From: a virus
Length of the DNA stretch: 46,868 nt
Reading direction: 5' to 3' (one strand)
IMG/VR virus record: IMGVR_UViG_3300031825_000370
Location: 1-46,868 of that record
The position numbers were made by a program, and so were the translations under genes. Every line of letters begins with the position of its first letter. The stretch's first letter is position 1. The notes under the pieces are model-generated. The model did not search any database and was not told the origin of the DNA. It saw only the letters and a list, made by a program, of their open reading frames with translations. Shown here in pieces: positions 29,734 through 36,522 of this stretch.

Positions 29734-30328
29734 GGGACCTCCGCAGCCAGTCGAAGCTCGTCACCGCGGCGGGCGGCGCGGTCAGGTCCCACACCAGCCA
29801 GCACCAGTCCCGCTGATCACCTCTGGCGCGTCCCCCCTCGATCAGAAATGTCCCAGGCGGGCACGACACGCGCGGCGTGACGATCCAGCCCCGATGAGGG
29901 CGATGCTCTGCATACAAACCGAGCGCACGGTCTTCACTCGCCAAGAAGTTCAGAGGCACGAATGCCGCGACCTTGGAGCTTGCCTGGGTGAGCGCATGCC
30001 GGATGAAAGCCTCGGTGCCCTTCGCCCGGAAGAACGGCGGGTTCATGATGATGTTCGCCCAGCCGACCACCTGCGATTGCAGGAAGTCGCGCTCGCCGAG
30101 GAACCAGTTCTCGCCAGGCGCCCGGCACACGATGTCCGAGCCCTTCGCCACCACACCGCAATCGATCAGGGTGCGCACGATGTTGCCCTGCCCGCAGCAC
30201 GGATCGAGCACGCGGCCGACGAAGCGTTCGACGGTGAGAAGCTGGCGCGTCACCAGCTCGGGCTCCACGTGCCAGTCATGGGGATCGCGCGCCCAGACGT
30301 GGCTTTTCTTCGCGGTGCCTGCCGTCAT
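29726..30328 (-). CDS. DNA methyltransferase (probable N6-adenine)
   Basis: 200 aa. Contains the SAM-binding motif DPCCGQGN (residues 42-49) and the catalytic motif NPPF (residues 96-99), the pair that defines N6-adenine methyltransferases. No target-recognition domain or restriction partner is present, so it is an orphan enzyme. Possible roles are self-protection against host restriction or timing of replication and packaging. Its 3' end overlaps the DnaA-like gene by 8 nt. Recognition sequence cannot be read from the sequence. Confidence 0.85.
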   Translation of the reverse strand: MTAGTAKKSHVWARDPHDWHVEPELVTRQLLTVERFVGRVLDPCCGQGNIVRTLIDCGVVAKGSDIVCRAPGENWFLGERDFLQSQVVGWANIIMNPPFFRAKGTEAFIRHALTQASSKVAAFVPLNFLASEDRALGLYAEHRPHRGWIVTPRVSCPPGTFLIEGGRARGDQRDWCWLVWDLTAPPAAVTSFDWLRRSHG

Positions 30329-30552
30329 GCCGCCGCCCCTTCCGCCTGCGCCTTCTGGCGCTCCAGGAGCCGCTCGTAGCGCAGCGCGATCGCCTGCTTG
30401 CGCAGAAGCCGGATCTTCATGTTGGCGATCACTTCAGGGGTCCGGCGCGCGCGCTCGTCCTTGGTGGTTTCCAGGTTGCGGATCCAGTCCGCATATTCCT
30501 TCGCGGCCAGGATCGCCTCGCCGGCCTCCTCTTCGATGGTCACCACGCTCAT
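30325..30552 (-). CDS. Small helical protein
   Basis: 75 aa, MSVVTIEEEAGEAILAAKEY, then long charged helices (IRLLRKQAIALRYERLLERQ). No recognised domain. It overlaps the methyltransferase start and the nuclease stop by 4 nt each. Possibly an accessory to one of them; function unknown. Confidence 0.6.
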   Translation of the reverse strand: MSVVTIEEEAGEAILAAKEYADWIRNLETTKDERARRTPEVIANMKIRLLRKQAIALRYERLLERQKAQAEGAAA

Positions 30553-30938
30553 TCGAACACCTCGGCATCCCAGCCGCCGCCGGCCTTCTTCGGCTTGGCG
30601 TAGACGGCAATGAAGCGGAACGGGTAAAGCTCGGCCGCGACCTTAATCTTCACCCGCGCATCGTCTTCCCATCGGCCCTTTACTTCGTGGACCTCCAGTA
30701 TTGCGGAGCGCGTCAACACGAAAAAATCGGCGGTGTAGAAGGTATTGTCGGCGAGGCGCAGCTTGATCGCCTCGAACTTGAACCAAAGGATCAGCCCGGC
30801 CGCCTTCTGCTGCTCCAGGTGAGCGGCATAGGCGGCCTCAAGCTTGTTCATCGTCCCAGGCTTCAACCGGCCCAGGGCGAGGACACCGGCGCCGGGCCCG
30901 CCCTTGCGGGTGCGCACCGCGGCGCCGAAGCGCTTCAC
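30549..30938 (-). CDS. PD-(D/E)XK nuclease, DUF1064/resolvase-like
   Basis: 129 aa. Residues ~30-105 carry the nuclease core: NKLEAAYAAHLEQQKAAGLI (Glu34), TADFFVL (Asp71) and EVHEVKGRWEDD with the ExK pair Glu85/Lys87. This is the order seen in DUF1064 and T7 endonuclease I relatives, which resolve Holliday junctions or branched DNA before packaging. The N-terminal ~28 residues are basic. Coupled to both neighbours. The exact substrate is not determinable. Confidence 0.8.
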   Translation of the reverse strand: MKRFGAAVRTRKGGPGAGVLALGRLKPGTMNKLEAAYAAHLEQQKAAGLILWFKFEAIKLRLADNTFYTADFFVLTRSAILEVHEVKGRWEDDARVKIKVAAELYPFRFIAVYAKPKKAGGGWDAEVFE

Positions 30939-31429
30939 GCGGCGTCGTCCTGCTCTTCGTCGTCGCCGTCTTCTTCCTCGGCGGGATCATCGGCGAAGTC
31001 GCTGTCATCCCAGATGGTCGGCTGGTCCTTCTCGGGCTCGGCCGGCGCGCGCTCGCCCAGGAACTCGGACACGTCGCGCGGCACCAGCACCACCGTGAGG
31101 CCCTTGCGCGCGGCCAAGCCGTCGAGATTGTCGAAGGTGAACGCCGCCGAGAACTTGCCCTCGATGGTGTCGCCGACGGTGAACTTGCCGAGCTGCACCA
31201 CGAAATGCGGCAGGCCCTTGGAGGCGGCGATGTCCACGGCCCGCCGCACCAGATCATCCGCCAGCCGCTCGGCCCGGATGATCGCGTCTTCCTGCTCCTG
31301 CTCGCTCATCTGCGGCCAGGGCTTCGGCAGCGCCTGAATGTGGCCCAGCAGCACGTCGCGCACGTCGCCCTTCAATGTGTCAGCGGCCAGTTCCGCCGGG
31401 TCCTTCACCTTTGCCTTCACCTTCGCCAT
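30935..31429 (-). CDS. Conserved phage protein with acidic C-terminal tail
   Basis: 164 aa. A Lys-rich start (AKVKAKVKD), helical middle (SEQEQEDAIIRAERLADDL) and beta-forming segment (FVVQLGKFTVGDTIEGKFS, LTVVLVPRDVSEFLG) are followed by a strongly acidic tail (last ~35 residues mostly Asp/Glu). Acidic tails are typical of phage single-strand-binding and DNA-mimic proteins, and the position between nuclease and replication genes would suit one, but no OB-fold signature is visible. Function unknown. Confidence 0.6.
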   Translation of the reverse strand: MAKVKAKVKDPAELAADTLKGDVRDVLLGHIQALPKPWPQMSEQEQEDAIIRAERLADDLVRRAVDIAASKGLPHFVVQLGKFTVGDTIEGKFSAAFTFDNLDGLAARKGLTVVLVPRDVSEFLGERAPAEPEKDQPTIWDDSDFADDPAEEEDGDDEEQDDAA

Positions 31430-31473
31430 ACCTTCCTCCTCGTAAAAGCCGCCAGGCCAACCCCGACAGGCGT

Positions 31474-31929
31474 TCAGAAATTCCCTGCGCGAGCGCGGCG
31501 GCCCACGTCAGCACGTCCACGACCAGCCGCCGCATCGGCGCTCTCCCGCATCAGGTCTTCGAGTTGCCGGCGGTGCTCCTCCTGCCGGTGCTGGAGCTCC
31601 ACGAGCCGCGCGTGCCGGCGAAGGTCCGCCCACCAGGCGGGATCGGCCTCGCCCATGACCTGTTCCAGCACGGCAAGGCCCGCGTCTGAGCGCAGCAGGC
31701 CCGCCAGCGCGTCGGCCGACATGCCGGTGGCCTCGGCAAGCCAGTTCTCGGCGGCGCGCGGCGTCACCGCGGCCCGGCTGGCGAGATGGAAGGCGGTGTT
31801 GCGCGGCCACAGCCGGCGGGCGAGGCCGACGATGCGCGCAAGCACGCCGTCATCAGCGGGAGCGGGCCGAAGATCCTTTCGGTGGGTACCGAAAGAGGTA
31901 TCCGAGAATGGGAGATAGGGTTGGTTCAT
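31474..31929 (-). CDS. HTH-like phage protein
   Basis: 151 aa from MNQPYLPFSD; an ATG at 31953 would add 8 residues. Residues ~40-75 (LWPRNTAFHLASRAAVTPRA, ENWLAEATGMSADAL) look like a helix-turn-helix typical of phage regulators with 'W..nta..la.ra.vs.R.ae.Wl'. WWADLRRHARLVELQHRQEE then forms a long helix. DNA binding is plausible; target unknown. Confidence 0.6.
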   Translation of the reverse strand: MNQPYLPFSDTSFGTHRKDLRPAPADDGVLARIVGLARRLWPRNTAFHLASRAAVTPRAAENWLAEATGMSADALAGLLRSDAGLAVLEQVMGEADPAWWADLRRHARLVELQHRQEEHRRQLEDLMRESADAAAGRGRADVGRRARAGNF

Positions 31930-31933
31930 CGGA

Positions 31934-32095
31934 TCACGCGGACCCTTCGCCATGCAGACGATCGACAGACAGGTCAGCCCGCCGCGCCTTCAGCGCCGCG
32001 ATCAGACCGCAATATCGGGAATGCGCCGCCCAGGCGTCGGCCTCCCGCTTCAGCGCGGCACGGCGCGCGACATCGATCTTCTGGATATGCTTCAT
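31934..32095 (-). CDS. Very small helical protein
   Basis: 53 aa, MKHIQKIDVARRAALKREAD, AHSRYCGLIAALKARRADL. ATG 32095 is preceded by a GGGTTCCCAG stretch with no strong ribosome site. First gene of the leftward replication operon after the immunity region. No homologous family recognised. Confidence 0.5.
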   Translation of the reverse strand: MKHIQKIDVARRAALKREADAWAAHSRYCGLIAALKARRADLSVDRLHGEGSA

Positions 32096-32123
32096 CTGGG
32101 AACCCTCACGGATGGAGTTGGGA

Positions 32124-32333
32124 ATGGATGCGGAAGACGTGGGCGTGGCCATTGCCGGCGCGCTGATCTGCTTCGCGGCGGCGCTCCAGAAGCGCGGCAT
32201 CGATGCGAACGAGTTGCTGACCGACGTGGCCACCGAGATCGCCGAGACGACGGAGCCGCAGCCGGAGACGCCGGCCCGGTCCGCGCTGCTGGTGACGGCC
32301 GCAGTGCTGATGGGGAGCGAGCCGGCGGGCTGA
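32124..32333 (+). CDS. Small rightward protein in the regulatory region
   Basis: 69 aa from MDAEDVGVAIAGALICFAAA. One hydrophobic helix (VGVAIAGALICFAAALQ), an acidic middle and an Ala-rich end. GGAG lies 6 nt before the ATG. It is alone on this strand between two leftward genes. The composition looks protein-like, but the gene is short and unsupported by family, so it may be spurious. Confidence 0.4.
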   Translation: MDAEDVGVAIAGALICFAAALQKRGIDANELLTDVATEIAETTEPQPETPARSALLVTAAVLMGSEPAG

Positions 32334-32335
32334 CA

Positions 32336-32614
32336 TCATGCCGGCTCCGACTGGCGGACGTTCCAGACCACCGCTGGCAGGTTGATGCTGAAGTCGGTGA
32401 ACGAGCGTTTCCCGCTCTCCACCTCTTCCCAGAGGGAGGCGATCGCCTCGGCGACGCGCCGCAGATCAACTGGATGATCCAAGTGAAAAATGAACACCGG
32501 ATGGCCATCGATGGCGACCACTGCGCTCGGCCGGCGGTCGAAATCGAGGCCGATGCTGACGCGGGGGCTCATTCTCCGCTCCCCTTCAGGCGACACCTCG
32601 GGCACGGCGCTCAT
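32336..32614 (-). CDS. Small conserved protein coupled to the Cro-like gene
   Basis: 92 aa. VSIGLDFDRRPSAVVAIDGH and VFIFHLDHPVDL suggest a small alpha/beta domain; the end is INLPAVVWNVRQ. ATGA overlap with the XRE gene's stop selects the start MSAVPEVSP. Function unknown; co-expressed with the repressor. Confidence 0.6.
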   Translation of the reverse strand: MSAVPEVSPEGERRMSPRVSIGLDFDRRPSAVVAIDGHPVFIFHLDHPVDLRRVAEAIASLWEEVESGKRSFTDFSINLPAVVWNVRQSEPA

Positions 32615-32850
32615 GCCGGCGCCCCCTCGGTGGAGGCCGGCGCGGGGACGGCGTCGGGGCTCTCGTAGGAAAGAAATTCGTCGGCGCTCGTCCCTGTTTC
32701 TTCGACAAGACGCTTCAGCAGCTTGAAGGAAGGACGCGCCCGCCCGGCCTCAATCCGGGAGAGCATGGAAATCGACGCCCCAACCCTTGCCGCGAGGTCT
32801 TCCAGGCGGAGGCCGTTACGATCACGAAATTCACGAAGCGGATGTGCCAT
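32611..32850 (-). CDS. Cro/CI-family repressor (XRE HTH), leftward
   Basis: 79 aa from MAHPLREFRD. Residues ~4-60 are a classic XRE helix-turn-helix: NGLRLEDLAARVGASISML, SRIEAGRARPSFKLLKRLVE. No C-terminal peptidase or dimerization domain. The perfect palindrome TTGCACGAAATGCAA ends 11 nt upstream of its ATG, so it is probably regulated by, and may bind, that operator. It diverges from the second repressor at 32945, giving a lambda-like switch. Which of the two is Cro and which CI cannot be decided from sequence alone. Confidence 0.8.
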   Translation of the reverse strand: MAHPLREFRDRNGLRLEDLAARVGASISMLSRIEAGRARPSFKLLKRLVEETGTSADEFLSYESPDAVPAPASTEGAPA

Positions 32851-32860
32851 ACCCCGGAAG

Positions 32861-32875
32861 TTGCACGAAATGCAA
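32861..32875. promoter_or_regulatory. Operator-like palindrome O1
   Basis: TTGCACGAAATGCAA: perfect 5-bp arms TTGCA/TGCAA with a 5-nt spacer, between the two divergent repressor genes. The same arms and spacing recur at 34225 and 34260. Confidence 0.75.
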
Positions 32876-32894
32876 CACATCGTCAATGCACAAG

Positions 32895-32909
32895 TTGCAC
32901 CATGTGCGA
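32895..32909. promoter_or_regulatory. Operator-like palindrome O2 (one mismatch)
   Basis: TTGCACCATGTGCGA: arms TTGCA/TGCGA, 5-nt spacer, one mismatch to the consensus. Its centre is 34 bp from O1, about three helical turns. Confidence 0.55.
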
Positions 32910-32938
32910 ACGACTACGCCCTTCGCATGTGCAAAAAG

Positions 32939-32953
32939 TTGCAGATGGCACAA
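32939..32953. promoter_or_regulatory. Degenerate operator-like site O3 at the repressor start
   Basis: TTGCAGATGGCACAA: arms TTGCA/CACAA, covering the ATG at 32945. Two mismatches in the right arm, so this is the weakest site. Occupancy here would block the repressor's own translation start region. Confidence 0.35.
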
Positions 32954-33280
32954 GTCGCGAAGATCCACTCGGCAAAAACACCGCAACGCATCCACTATAT
33001 CGTCGAGTGGGCGAAGAAGCGCGGCGTCAAGCAAGCCGACATAGTGCGCGCCATCGACGCGGATAAAGGCCTCGTCTCGCGCTGGTTTAAGGGGGCACTG
33101 CCAAGCGAGAAGCACCTTGTTCCATTGGCTGGATATCTTGGTGCCGACGAGCCCGCCGACCTGTTTCGCCACCCAGACGAAGACTGGCTGAAGAGGCTTT
33201 TCGCAGGCCGGTCCAAGGAAGAGCGCGAAACGATGCTGCGGACGCTGGAGGTCGCCTTCCCTAGGAAGCAGACCGCATGA
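32945..33280 (+). CDS. CI-like repressor (XRE HTH), rightward
   Basis: 111 aa from MAQVAKIHSAKT; an ATG at 32927 would add 6 residues. Residues ~15-70 form the HTH (VEWAKKRGVKQADIVRAIDA, DKGLVSRWFKGALPSEKHLV, LAGYLGADEPADLFRHP). A short helical C-terminus follows (WLKRLFAGRSKEERETMLRT) and no LexA-type peptidase, so induction would not be by RecA-driven self-cleavage. It is oriented away from the Cro-like gene across the operator cluster and overlaps the AT-rich gene downstream (ATGA). Likely lysogeny repressor; assignment relative to the leftward repressor is inferred. Confidence 0.75.
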   Translation: MAQVAKIHSAKTPQRIHYIVEWAKKRGVKQADIVRAIDADKGLVSRWFKGALPSEKHLVPLAGYLGADEPADLFRHPDEDWLKRLFAGRSKEERETMLRTLEVAFPRKQTA

Positions 33281-33741
33281 TATTTCAGCAAATACTTAAG
33301 AGTATATTTGGAGATACATCAGGCGGTGGAGTCTCCACCAACCGAAATAGGTTGAGAGATCCATATATCGAACTTTCTGTAAAATATCTAGAAATTTATA
33401 CAATGTCTGCGGCTGCTCAGCAGCGCATATTGTTAACTGATGTCGGTAAAGCTGCGAAGGAAGTGGCCAATAAACTTGTGCCTACATTTTCATTGCACGA
33501 CCTGTTGGAGTACGGGGACCCTAAAGATATTGGACAGGCTGCGTCTCTATCAGAGCTTATAGTTAAGACAATGCTAGAGATAAACACCGCAGACAGCAAA
33601 CGAGCCGCATGCTCATTCGCCTGCGTAGTTGTAGCCTGTCGGCATCGCTTGGGGGTTTACGGAAAAACGAGCACAGACATAGAAACAGCAAGAATCGTGG
33701 CGGAGCACGTCTTTATGGGAGAGGTGAGAGCTTCATTGTGA
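33277..33741 (+). CDS. AT-rich gene of unknown function in the immunity region
   Basis: 154 aa. MIFQQILKSIFGDTSGGGVS, RDPYIELSVKYLEIYTMSA, LIVKTMLEINTADSKRAAC. No domain recognised; the middle is helical. Its base composition is clearly more AT-rich than every neighbour (visible runs such as TATCTAGAAATTTATAC), so it was probably acquired separately. Start codon overlaps the repressor stop, so it would be expressed in the lysogen. Phage defence, superinfection immunity or repressor modulation are reasonable guesses, none supported by sequence. Confidence 0.65.
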   Translation: MIFQQILKSIFGDTSGGGVSTNRNRLRDPYIELSVKYLEIYTMSAAAQQRILLTDVGKAAKEVANKLVPTFSLHDLLEYGDPKDIGQAASLSELIVKTMLEINTADSKRAACSFACVVVACRHRLGVYGKTSTDIETARIVAEHVFMGEVRASL

Positions 33742-33780
33742 GCCATTACACCGCGTGGGCCCCTCGACCTCCGCCGGGAG

Positions 33781-34128
33781 CTATAGCCCACTGGCTGAGG
33801 GGCCGAATATGAGGTCCGCTTCGGTGCCATCATTGAGGCGAACCCGTCCGGTCCCGCTCTGGCTGGTGGCGCGCTCGATATAGACGATCCCCTTCCTCCC
33901 ATCCGAGCAGGCAACCACGCCCTGCGTCACCGCTGATCGCGGCGCGTTGTCGTATGAGCCGTTGCACCGAAGGGTACCATCGGAAGCCTCGAAGGTGCCG
34001 CTAAACAGGCCTGGCATGGCCGACCCTCGAAGGATTTGCCCATGCGGCGCCATGACGGCGACGGGCTGGGTTATTGCGCAGCCGCCCAACAGAAGCGCAG
34101 CGCCGGTTGCAAAAAGCCTCAATTTCAT
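33781..34128 (-). CDS. Lipoprotein, candidate lysogenic conversion/superinfection exclusion
   Basis: 115 aa. Signal peptide MKLRLFATGAALLLGGCAIT with lipobox LLGGC (Cys17). The mature part has two further Cys residues (TLRCNGSYD, VVACSDGRKG), probably a disulfide, and beta-rich sequence (IVYIERATSQSGTGRVRLND). This pattern occurs in small alphaproteobacterial lipoproteins of unknown function. It faces the rightward early operon across the operator region, so its promoter may share the 34.19-34.27 kb control sites. Convergent with the AT-rich gene. Expression in the lysogen is inferred. Confidence 0.75.
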   Translation of the reverse strand: MKLRLFATGAALLLGGCAITQPVAVMAPHGQILRGSAMPGLFSGTFEASDGTLRCNGSYDNAPRSAVTQGVVACSDGRKGIVYIERATSQSGTGRVRLNDGTEADLIFGPSASGL

Positions 34129-34192
34129 CGGATGCCCCCCTGTGGTTGCGAATGGTAGCCAGCGCGCTCCAGTTCGGCAAATGCAGCAAAGG

Positions 34193-34208
34193 TTGCGTTT
34201 CCGTGCAA
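34193..34208. promoter_or_regulatory. Operator-like site with 6-nt spacer
   Basis: TTGCGTTTCCGTGCAA: arms TTGCG/TGCAA with one mismatch and a spacer one base longer than the perfect sites. It lies ~32 bp from the site at 34225. Weak. Confidence 0.35.
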
Positions 34209-34224
34209 CACGGATTCCGCCTTG

Positions 34225-34239
34225 TTGCATTTGATGCAA
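34225..34239. promoter_or_regulatory. Operator-like palindrome OR1
   Basis: TTGCATTTGATGCAA, perfect arms. It covers the proposed -35 hexamer of the early promoter. Identical copy 35 bp downstream. Confidence 0.8.
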
Positions 34240-34260
34240 TTTTCCGCTTGACGGCATAGT
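34231..34260 (+). promoter_or_regulatory. Putative early rightward promoter
   Basis: TTGATG (34231-34236), 18-nt spacer, CATAGT (34255-34260); four of six matches to each sigma-70 hexamer. Both hexamers touch the two identical palindromes, a layout expected of a repressible promoter. It would start the operon at 34306. Confidence 0.5.
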
Positions 34261-34274
34261 TGCATTTGATGCAA
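34260..34274. promoter_or_regulatory. Operator-like palindrome OR2
   Basis: TTGCATTTGATGCAA, identical to the copy at 34225. It begins at the last base of the proposed -10 and covers the likely transcription start. Confidence 0.8.
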
Positions 34275-34305
34275 CGTCCTTCCATCACCTGGAGGGACGA
34301 CACCG

Positions 34306-34530
34306 ATGACCACCAGCACCGAGACATTCACCATCGAGCAGTTCAAGAACGGCTTCGGTGAAACCCGCTTCCGGTTCGTCGCCGACAGCGTGCTCCACCC
34401 CGGCCAGCCGAACCGCTCCCTGCACTGCTGGAAGACCGCCCGCGCCGCCCGAGAGGCCGCGATGCGTGAGTTCCCCCGCCGCCGCAAGATCACCGGCCAC
34501 GCCGCCGGCGCCACAGCCGAGGGCCGCTGA
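34306..34530 (+). CDS. Small basic protein, first gene of the early operon
   Basis: 74 aa. FTIEQFKNGFGETRFRFVAD and LHCWKTARAAREAAMREFPR, with a basic C-terminus. GGAGG stands 10 nt before the ATG. First coding region after the repressible promoter, so it should be made earliest. Family not recognised; a regulator of early transcription is possible from its position only. Confidence 0.65.
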   Translation: MTTSTETFTIEQFKNGFGETRFRFVADSVLHPGQPNRSLHCWKTARAAREAAMREFPRRRKITGHAAGATAEGR

Positions 34531-34531
34531 G

Positions 34532-34747
34532 ATGGGCGCCCTTCCCCCTCCCGCACGGCCCTATCCCGGCCAGGTCACCCACCACCTGCGCGGCGCCAGC
34601 CGTCAGGACGTGCAGCGGCAGGTCGAGGCGATCCTTGATGCGGTGGAGCGCACGGGAGGCGTGGCGAACTTCACGCAACCGATCGTGCTGGAGGATCGCA
34701 CCTGGGCCGCCAGCGGAACGGTGGTGCTGATCGGAGGTGCGTCGTGA
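34532..34747 (+). CDS. Small protein
   Basis: 71 aa from MGALPPPARPYPGQ, then RQDVQRQVEAILDAVERTGG and TQPIVLEDRTWAASGTVVLIGG. Starts 1 nt after the preceding stop. Unknown function. Confidence 0.55.
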   Translation: MGALPPPARPYPGQVTHHLRGASRQDVQRQVEAILDAVERTGGVANFTQPIVLEDRTWAASGTVVLIGGAS

Positions 34748-35001
34748 ACTATCCCGAGATCGAGGTGCAGCCACTGCACCTGAGAGCCGAAGCTTACATT
34801 ATCGGAAGCATCCCGGCGCTTCAGCTCAACGCGCAACGGCCGAACGGCAACCTTGAGCGCCCATTTGCCCTGAACCTCCTCGGCGATGGTTTCAACGCTG
34901 CGCGCCCCCTGAAATACGAGGAGCTGCGCGACATCCGCGACTGGTGTGAGCGCGCCATGGCGGCGGTCGATCGCTCCCTCGAAGAGGGTGAGGTGGCGTG
35001 A
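34744..35001 (+). CDS. Small protein, GTG start
   Basis: 85 aa, MNYPEIEVQPLHLRAEAYII to DIRDWCERAMAAVDRSLEEG. The GTG start overlaps the previous stop (GTGA). Unknown function; helical C-terminus. Confidence 0.6.
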   Translation: MNYPEIEVQPLHLRAEAYIIGSIPALQLNAQRPNGNLERPFALNLLGDGFNAARPLKYEELRDIRDWCERAMAAVDRSLEEGEVA

Positions 35002-35084
35002 TGATCTTCCTCCTCATCCTCGCCACGTGGCGCCTTGTGCGCGCCCTCTTCCGCTCGCCCGCCTGGGACTGGACGGGCGGCTGA
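35001..35084 (+). CDS. 27-aa membrane peptide
   Basis: MIFLLILATWRLVRALFRSP followed by AWDWTGG. The start overlaps the previous stop by one base (TGATG). A short hydrophobic N-terminus and Trp-rich end suggest a tiny membrane peptide. Small size limits confidence. Confidence 0.4.
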   Translation: MIFLLILATWRLVRALFRSPAWDWTGG

Positions 35085-35085
35085 T

Positions 35086-35253
35086 ATGCCCGCCGCCCTC
35101 ACGATCAGCGCGGAACAGATCGCGGCGTTCGTCGCCCAGCGCGAGGCGCTCGAGGCATTCCTGCGCAAGCCCATGGAGCATTGGACGGCGGCCGAGTGGG
35201 CCGAGTTCCACCGCTACGAGACCGACGCTCGAACCTGGACGAGGAACTGGTGA
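35086..35253 (+). CDS. Small helical protein
   Basis: 55 aa, MPAALTISAEQIAAFVAQRE, then FLRKPMEHWTAAEWAEFHRY. It starts 1 nt after the membrane peptide's stop and shares one base with the next start. Unknown. Confidence 0.5.
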   Translation: MPAALTISAEQIAAFVAQREALEAFLRKPMEHWTAAEWAEFHRYETDARTWTRNW

Positions 35254-35378
35254 TGGCGAACCCCTTCATCGTCGCGCTGATTGTGGCCCTGTTCGTTCTC
35301 GCGCTTTCGAGCGCGCTCGGGTTGCTCATCGGCTGCGCTGCGAACCACATCAAGGCCCGCGAGCGGAGGCGCCCGTGA
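35253..35378 (+). CDS. Single-TM small protein
   Basis: 41 aa. MANPFIVALIVALFVLALSS is one membrane helix, followed by ALGLLIGC and a basic tail KARERRRP. Overlaps both neighbours. Role unknown; small membrane proteins in early operons can act in exclusion or host takeover. Confidence 0.5.
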   Translation: MANPFIVALIVALFVLALSSALGLLIGCAANHIKARERRRP

Positions 35379-35521
35379 ACCCCGCCGATCATCTCGCGGA
35401 GATGCGGGCCGCCGCATCCGAGCGCCAGCGCCGCGAGGTGGAAGCGCTCGCCGCCACCGGGCGGCAGGCCATCGCCCGCAACTCCATCCTCATCGAACGC
35501 CTGAAGGCCGGACTGAAATGA
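35375..35521 (+). CDS. Small helical protein, GTG start
   Basis: 48 aa from GTG, MNPADHLAEMRAAASERQRR, REVEALAATGRQAIARNS, ending LIERLKAGLK. GTGA overlap with the previous stop and ATGA with the RecE-like gene. Unknown. Confidence 0.5.
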   Translation: MNPADHLAEMRAAASERQRREVEALAATGRQAIARNSILIERLKAGLK

Positions 35522-36522
35522 ACCTCATCGCCCCCGCGTCGCTGCCCATCACCGAGCCCGGCGCCTACGACCTGACCGCCGAGCAGTACCATGCCGACCC
35601 GTGCGTCGAGCCGAGCCTGTCGAACAGCATGGCGAAGATCCTGCTGGAGAGCAGCCCGCGGCACGCATGGCATGCTCACCCGCGGCTCAACCCGGCGCAC
35701 GAGGCGGACGAGAGCGCGCGGCTCGACATCGGAACGGTCGCGCACGCCCTGATGCTGGGCAAGGGGCGCGAGATGGTGGTGGTGGCGGCCGACGACTGGC
35801 GCACCAAGGCGGCCAAGGAGGCGCGCGACGCCGCCCGCGCCGAGGGCAAGACGCCGGTGCTTGAGAAGGACGCGCGCCGAGCCGCCGACATGGTGGGCGC
35901 CGGCTTTGCCCAGCTCGCGCACATCGAAGGCGCGCAGAACGCCTTCTTCCAGACCGCCGGAACGTCCGAGATGGTGCTGGCGTGGCAGGACGTGGCCGGA
36001 CCGTGGTGCCGCACAATGATCGACTGGACCGACTTCGATCCGGCCGGCCCGATCATCTACGACTACAAGACCACCGCCGCCAGCGCGAACCCGGCCGCCG
36101 TCGGGCGCACCATCGCGAACCTCGGCTATGACGTTCAGGCCGCCTTCATCGAGCGCGGCATGGTGCAGATCTTCCCGCACACCGCCGGGCGGCTGCGATT
36201 CCGCTTCGTATTCCAGGAGATCGAGGCACCCTACCTGCTCTCGGTGGTGGAGCTCGACGCCGCCGCCCAGGAGATCGGCCGCAAGAAGGTGGCCTACGCG
36301 ATCGACGTGTGGGGCCGCTGCCTCTCCACCGGCAACTGGCCCGGCTACCCGTCGAAGATCGCGACCGTCGAATACCCGTCCTTCGCGGAGAATGCGTGGC
36401 TCGCGCGCGAGCTGCGGGAGGATGACATGCGGGCCGGCGGCATGGACCCGCTGCTTATGCTGGCGCCGTGGCGGCCGGCCGAGGCGCCGAAGCCAGTGCA
36501 GTTCGAAAGGATCGCGCCGTGA
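35518..36522 (+). CDS. RecE-like exonuclease (PD-(D/E)XK)
   Basis: 334 aa. SLSNSMAKILLESSPRHAWH and LDIGTVAHALMLG (His76) start the RecE/YqaJ-type nuclease. EMVLAWQD (Glu151), RTMIDWTDF (Asp169), YDYKTT (Asp182/Lys184) and GYDVQAAF give the remaining catalytic and structural positions. The enzyme degrades one strand of double-stranded DNA to feed single-strand annealing or strand exchange. The RecA-fold ATPase gene follows with a 4-nt overlap, forming a recombination pair. Confidence 0.88.
   Translation: MNLIAPASLPITEPGAYDLTAEQYHADPCVEPSLSNSMAKILLESSPRHAWHAHPRLNPAHEADESARLDIGTVAHALMLGKGREMVVVAADDWRTKAAKEARDAARAEGKTPVLEKDARRAADMVGAGFAQLAHIEGAQNAFFQTAGTSEMVLAWQDVAGPWCRTMIDWTDFDPAGPIIYDYKTTAASANPAAVGRTIANLGYDVQAAFIERGMVQIFPHTAGRLRFRFVFQEIEAPYLLSVVELDAAAQEIGRKKVAYAIDVWGRCLSTGNWPGYPSKIATVEYPSFAENAWLARELREDDMRAGGMDPLLMLAPWRPAEAPKPVQFERIAP

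Noticed and set aside
33758-33805. Inverted repeat GGGCCCCTC/GAGGGGCC between convergent genes as a terminator
   Set aside because: The loop is about 30 nt and there is no T-run, so support is too weak.
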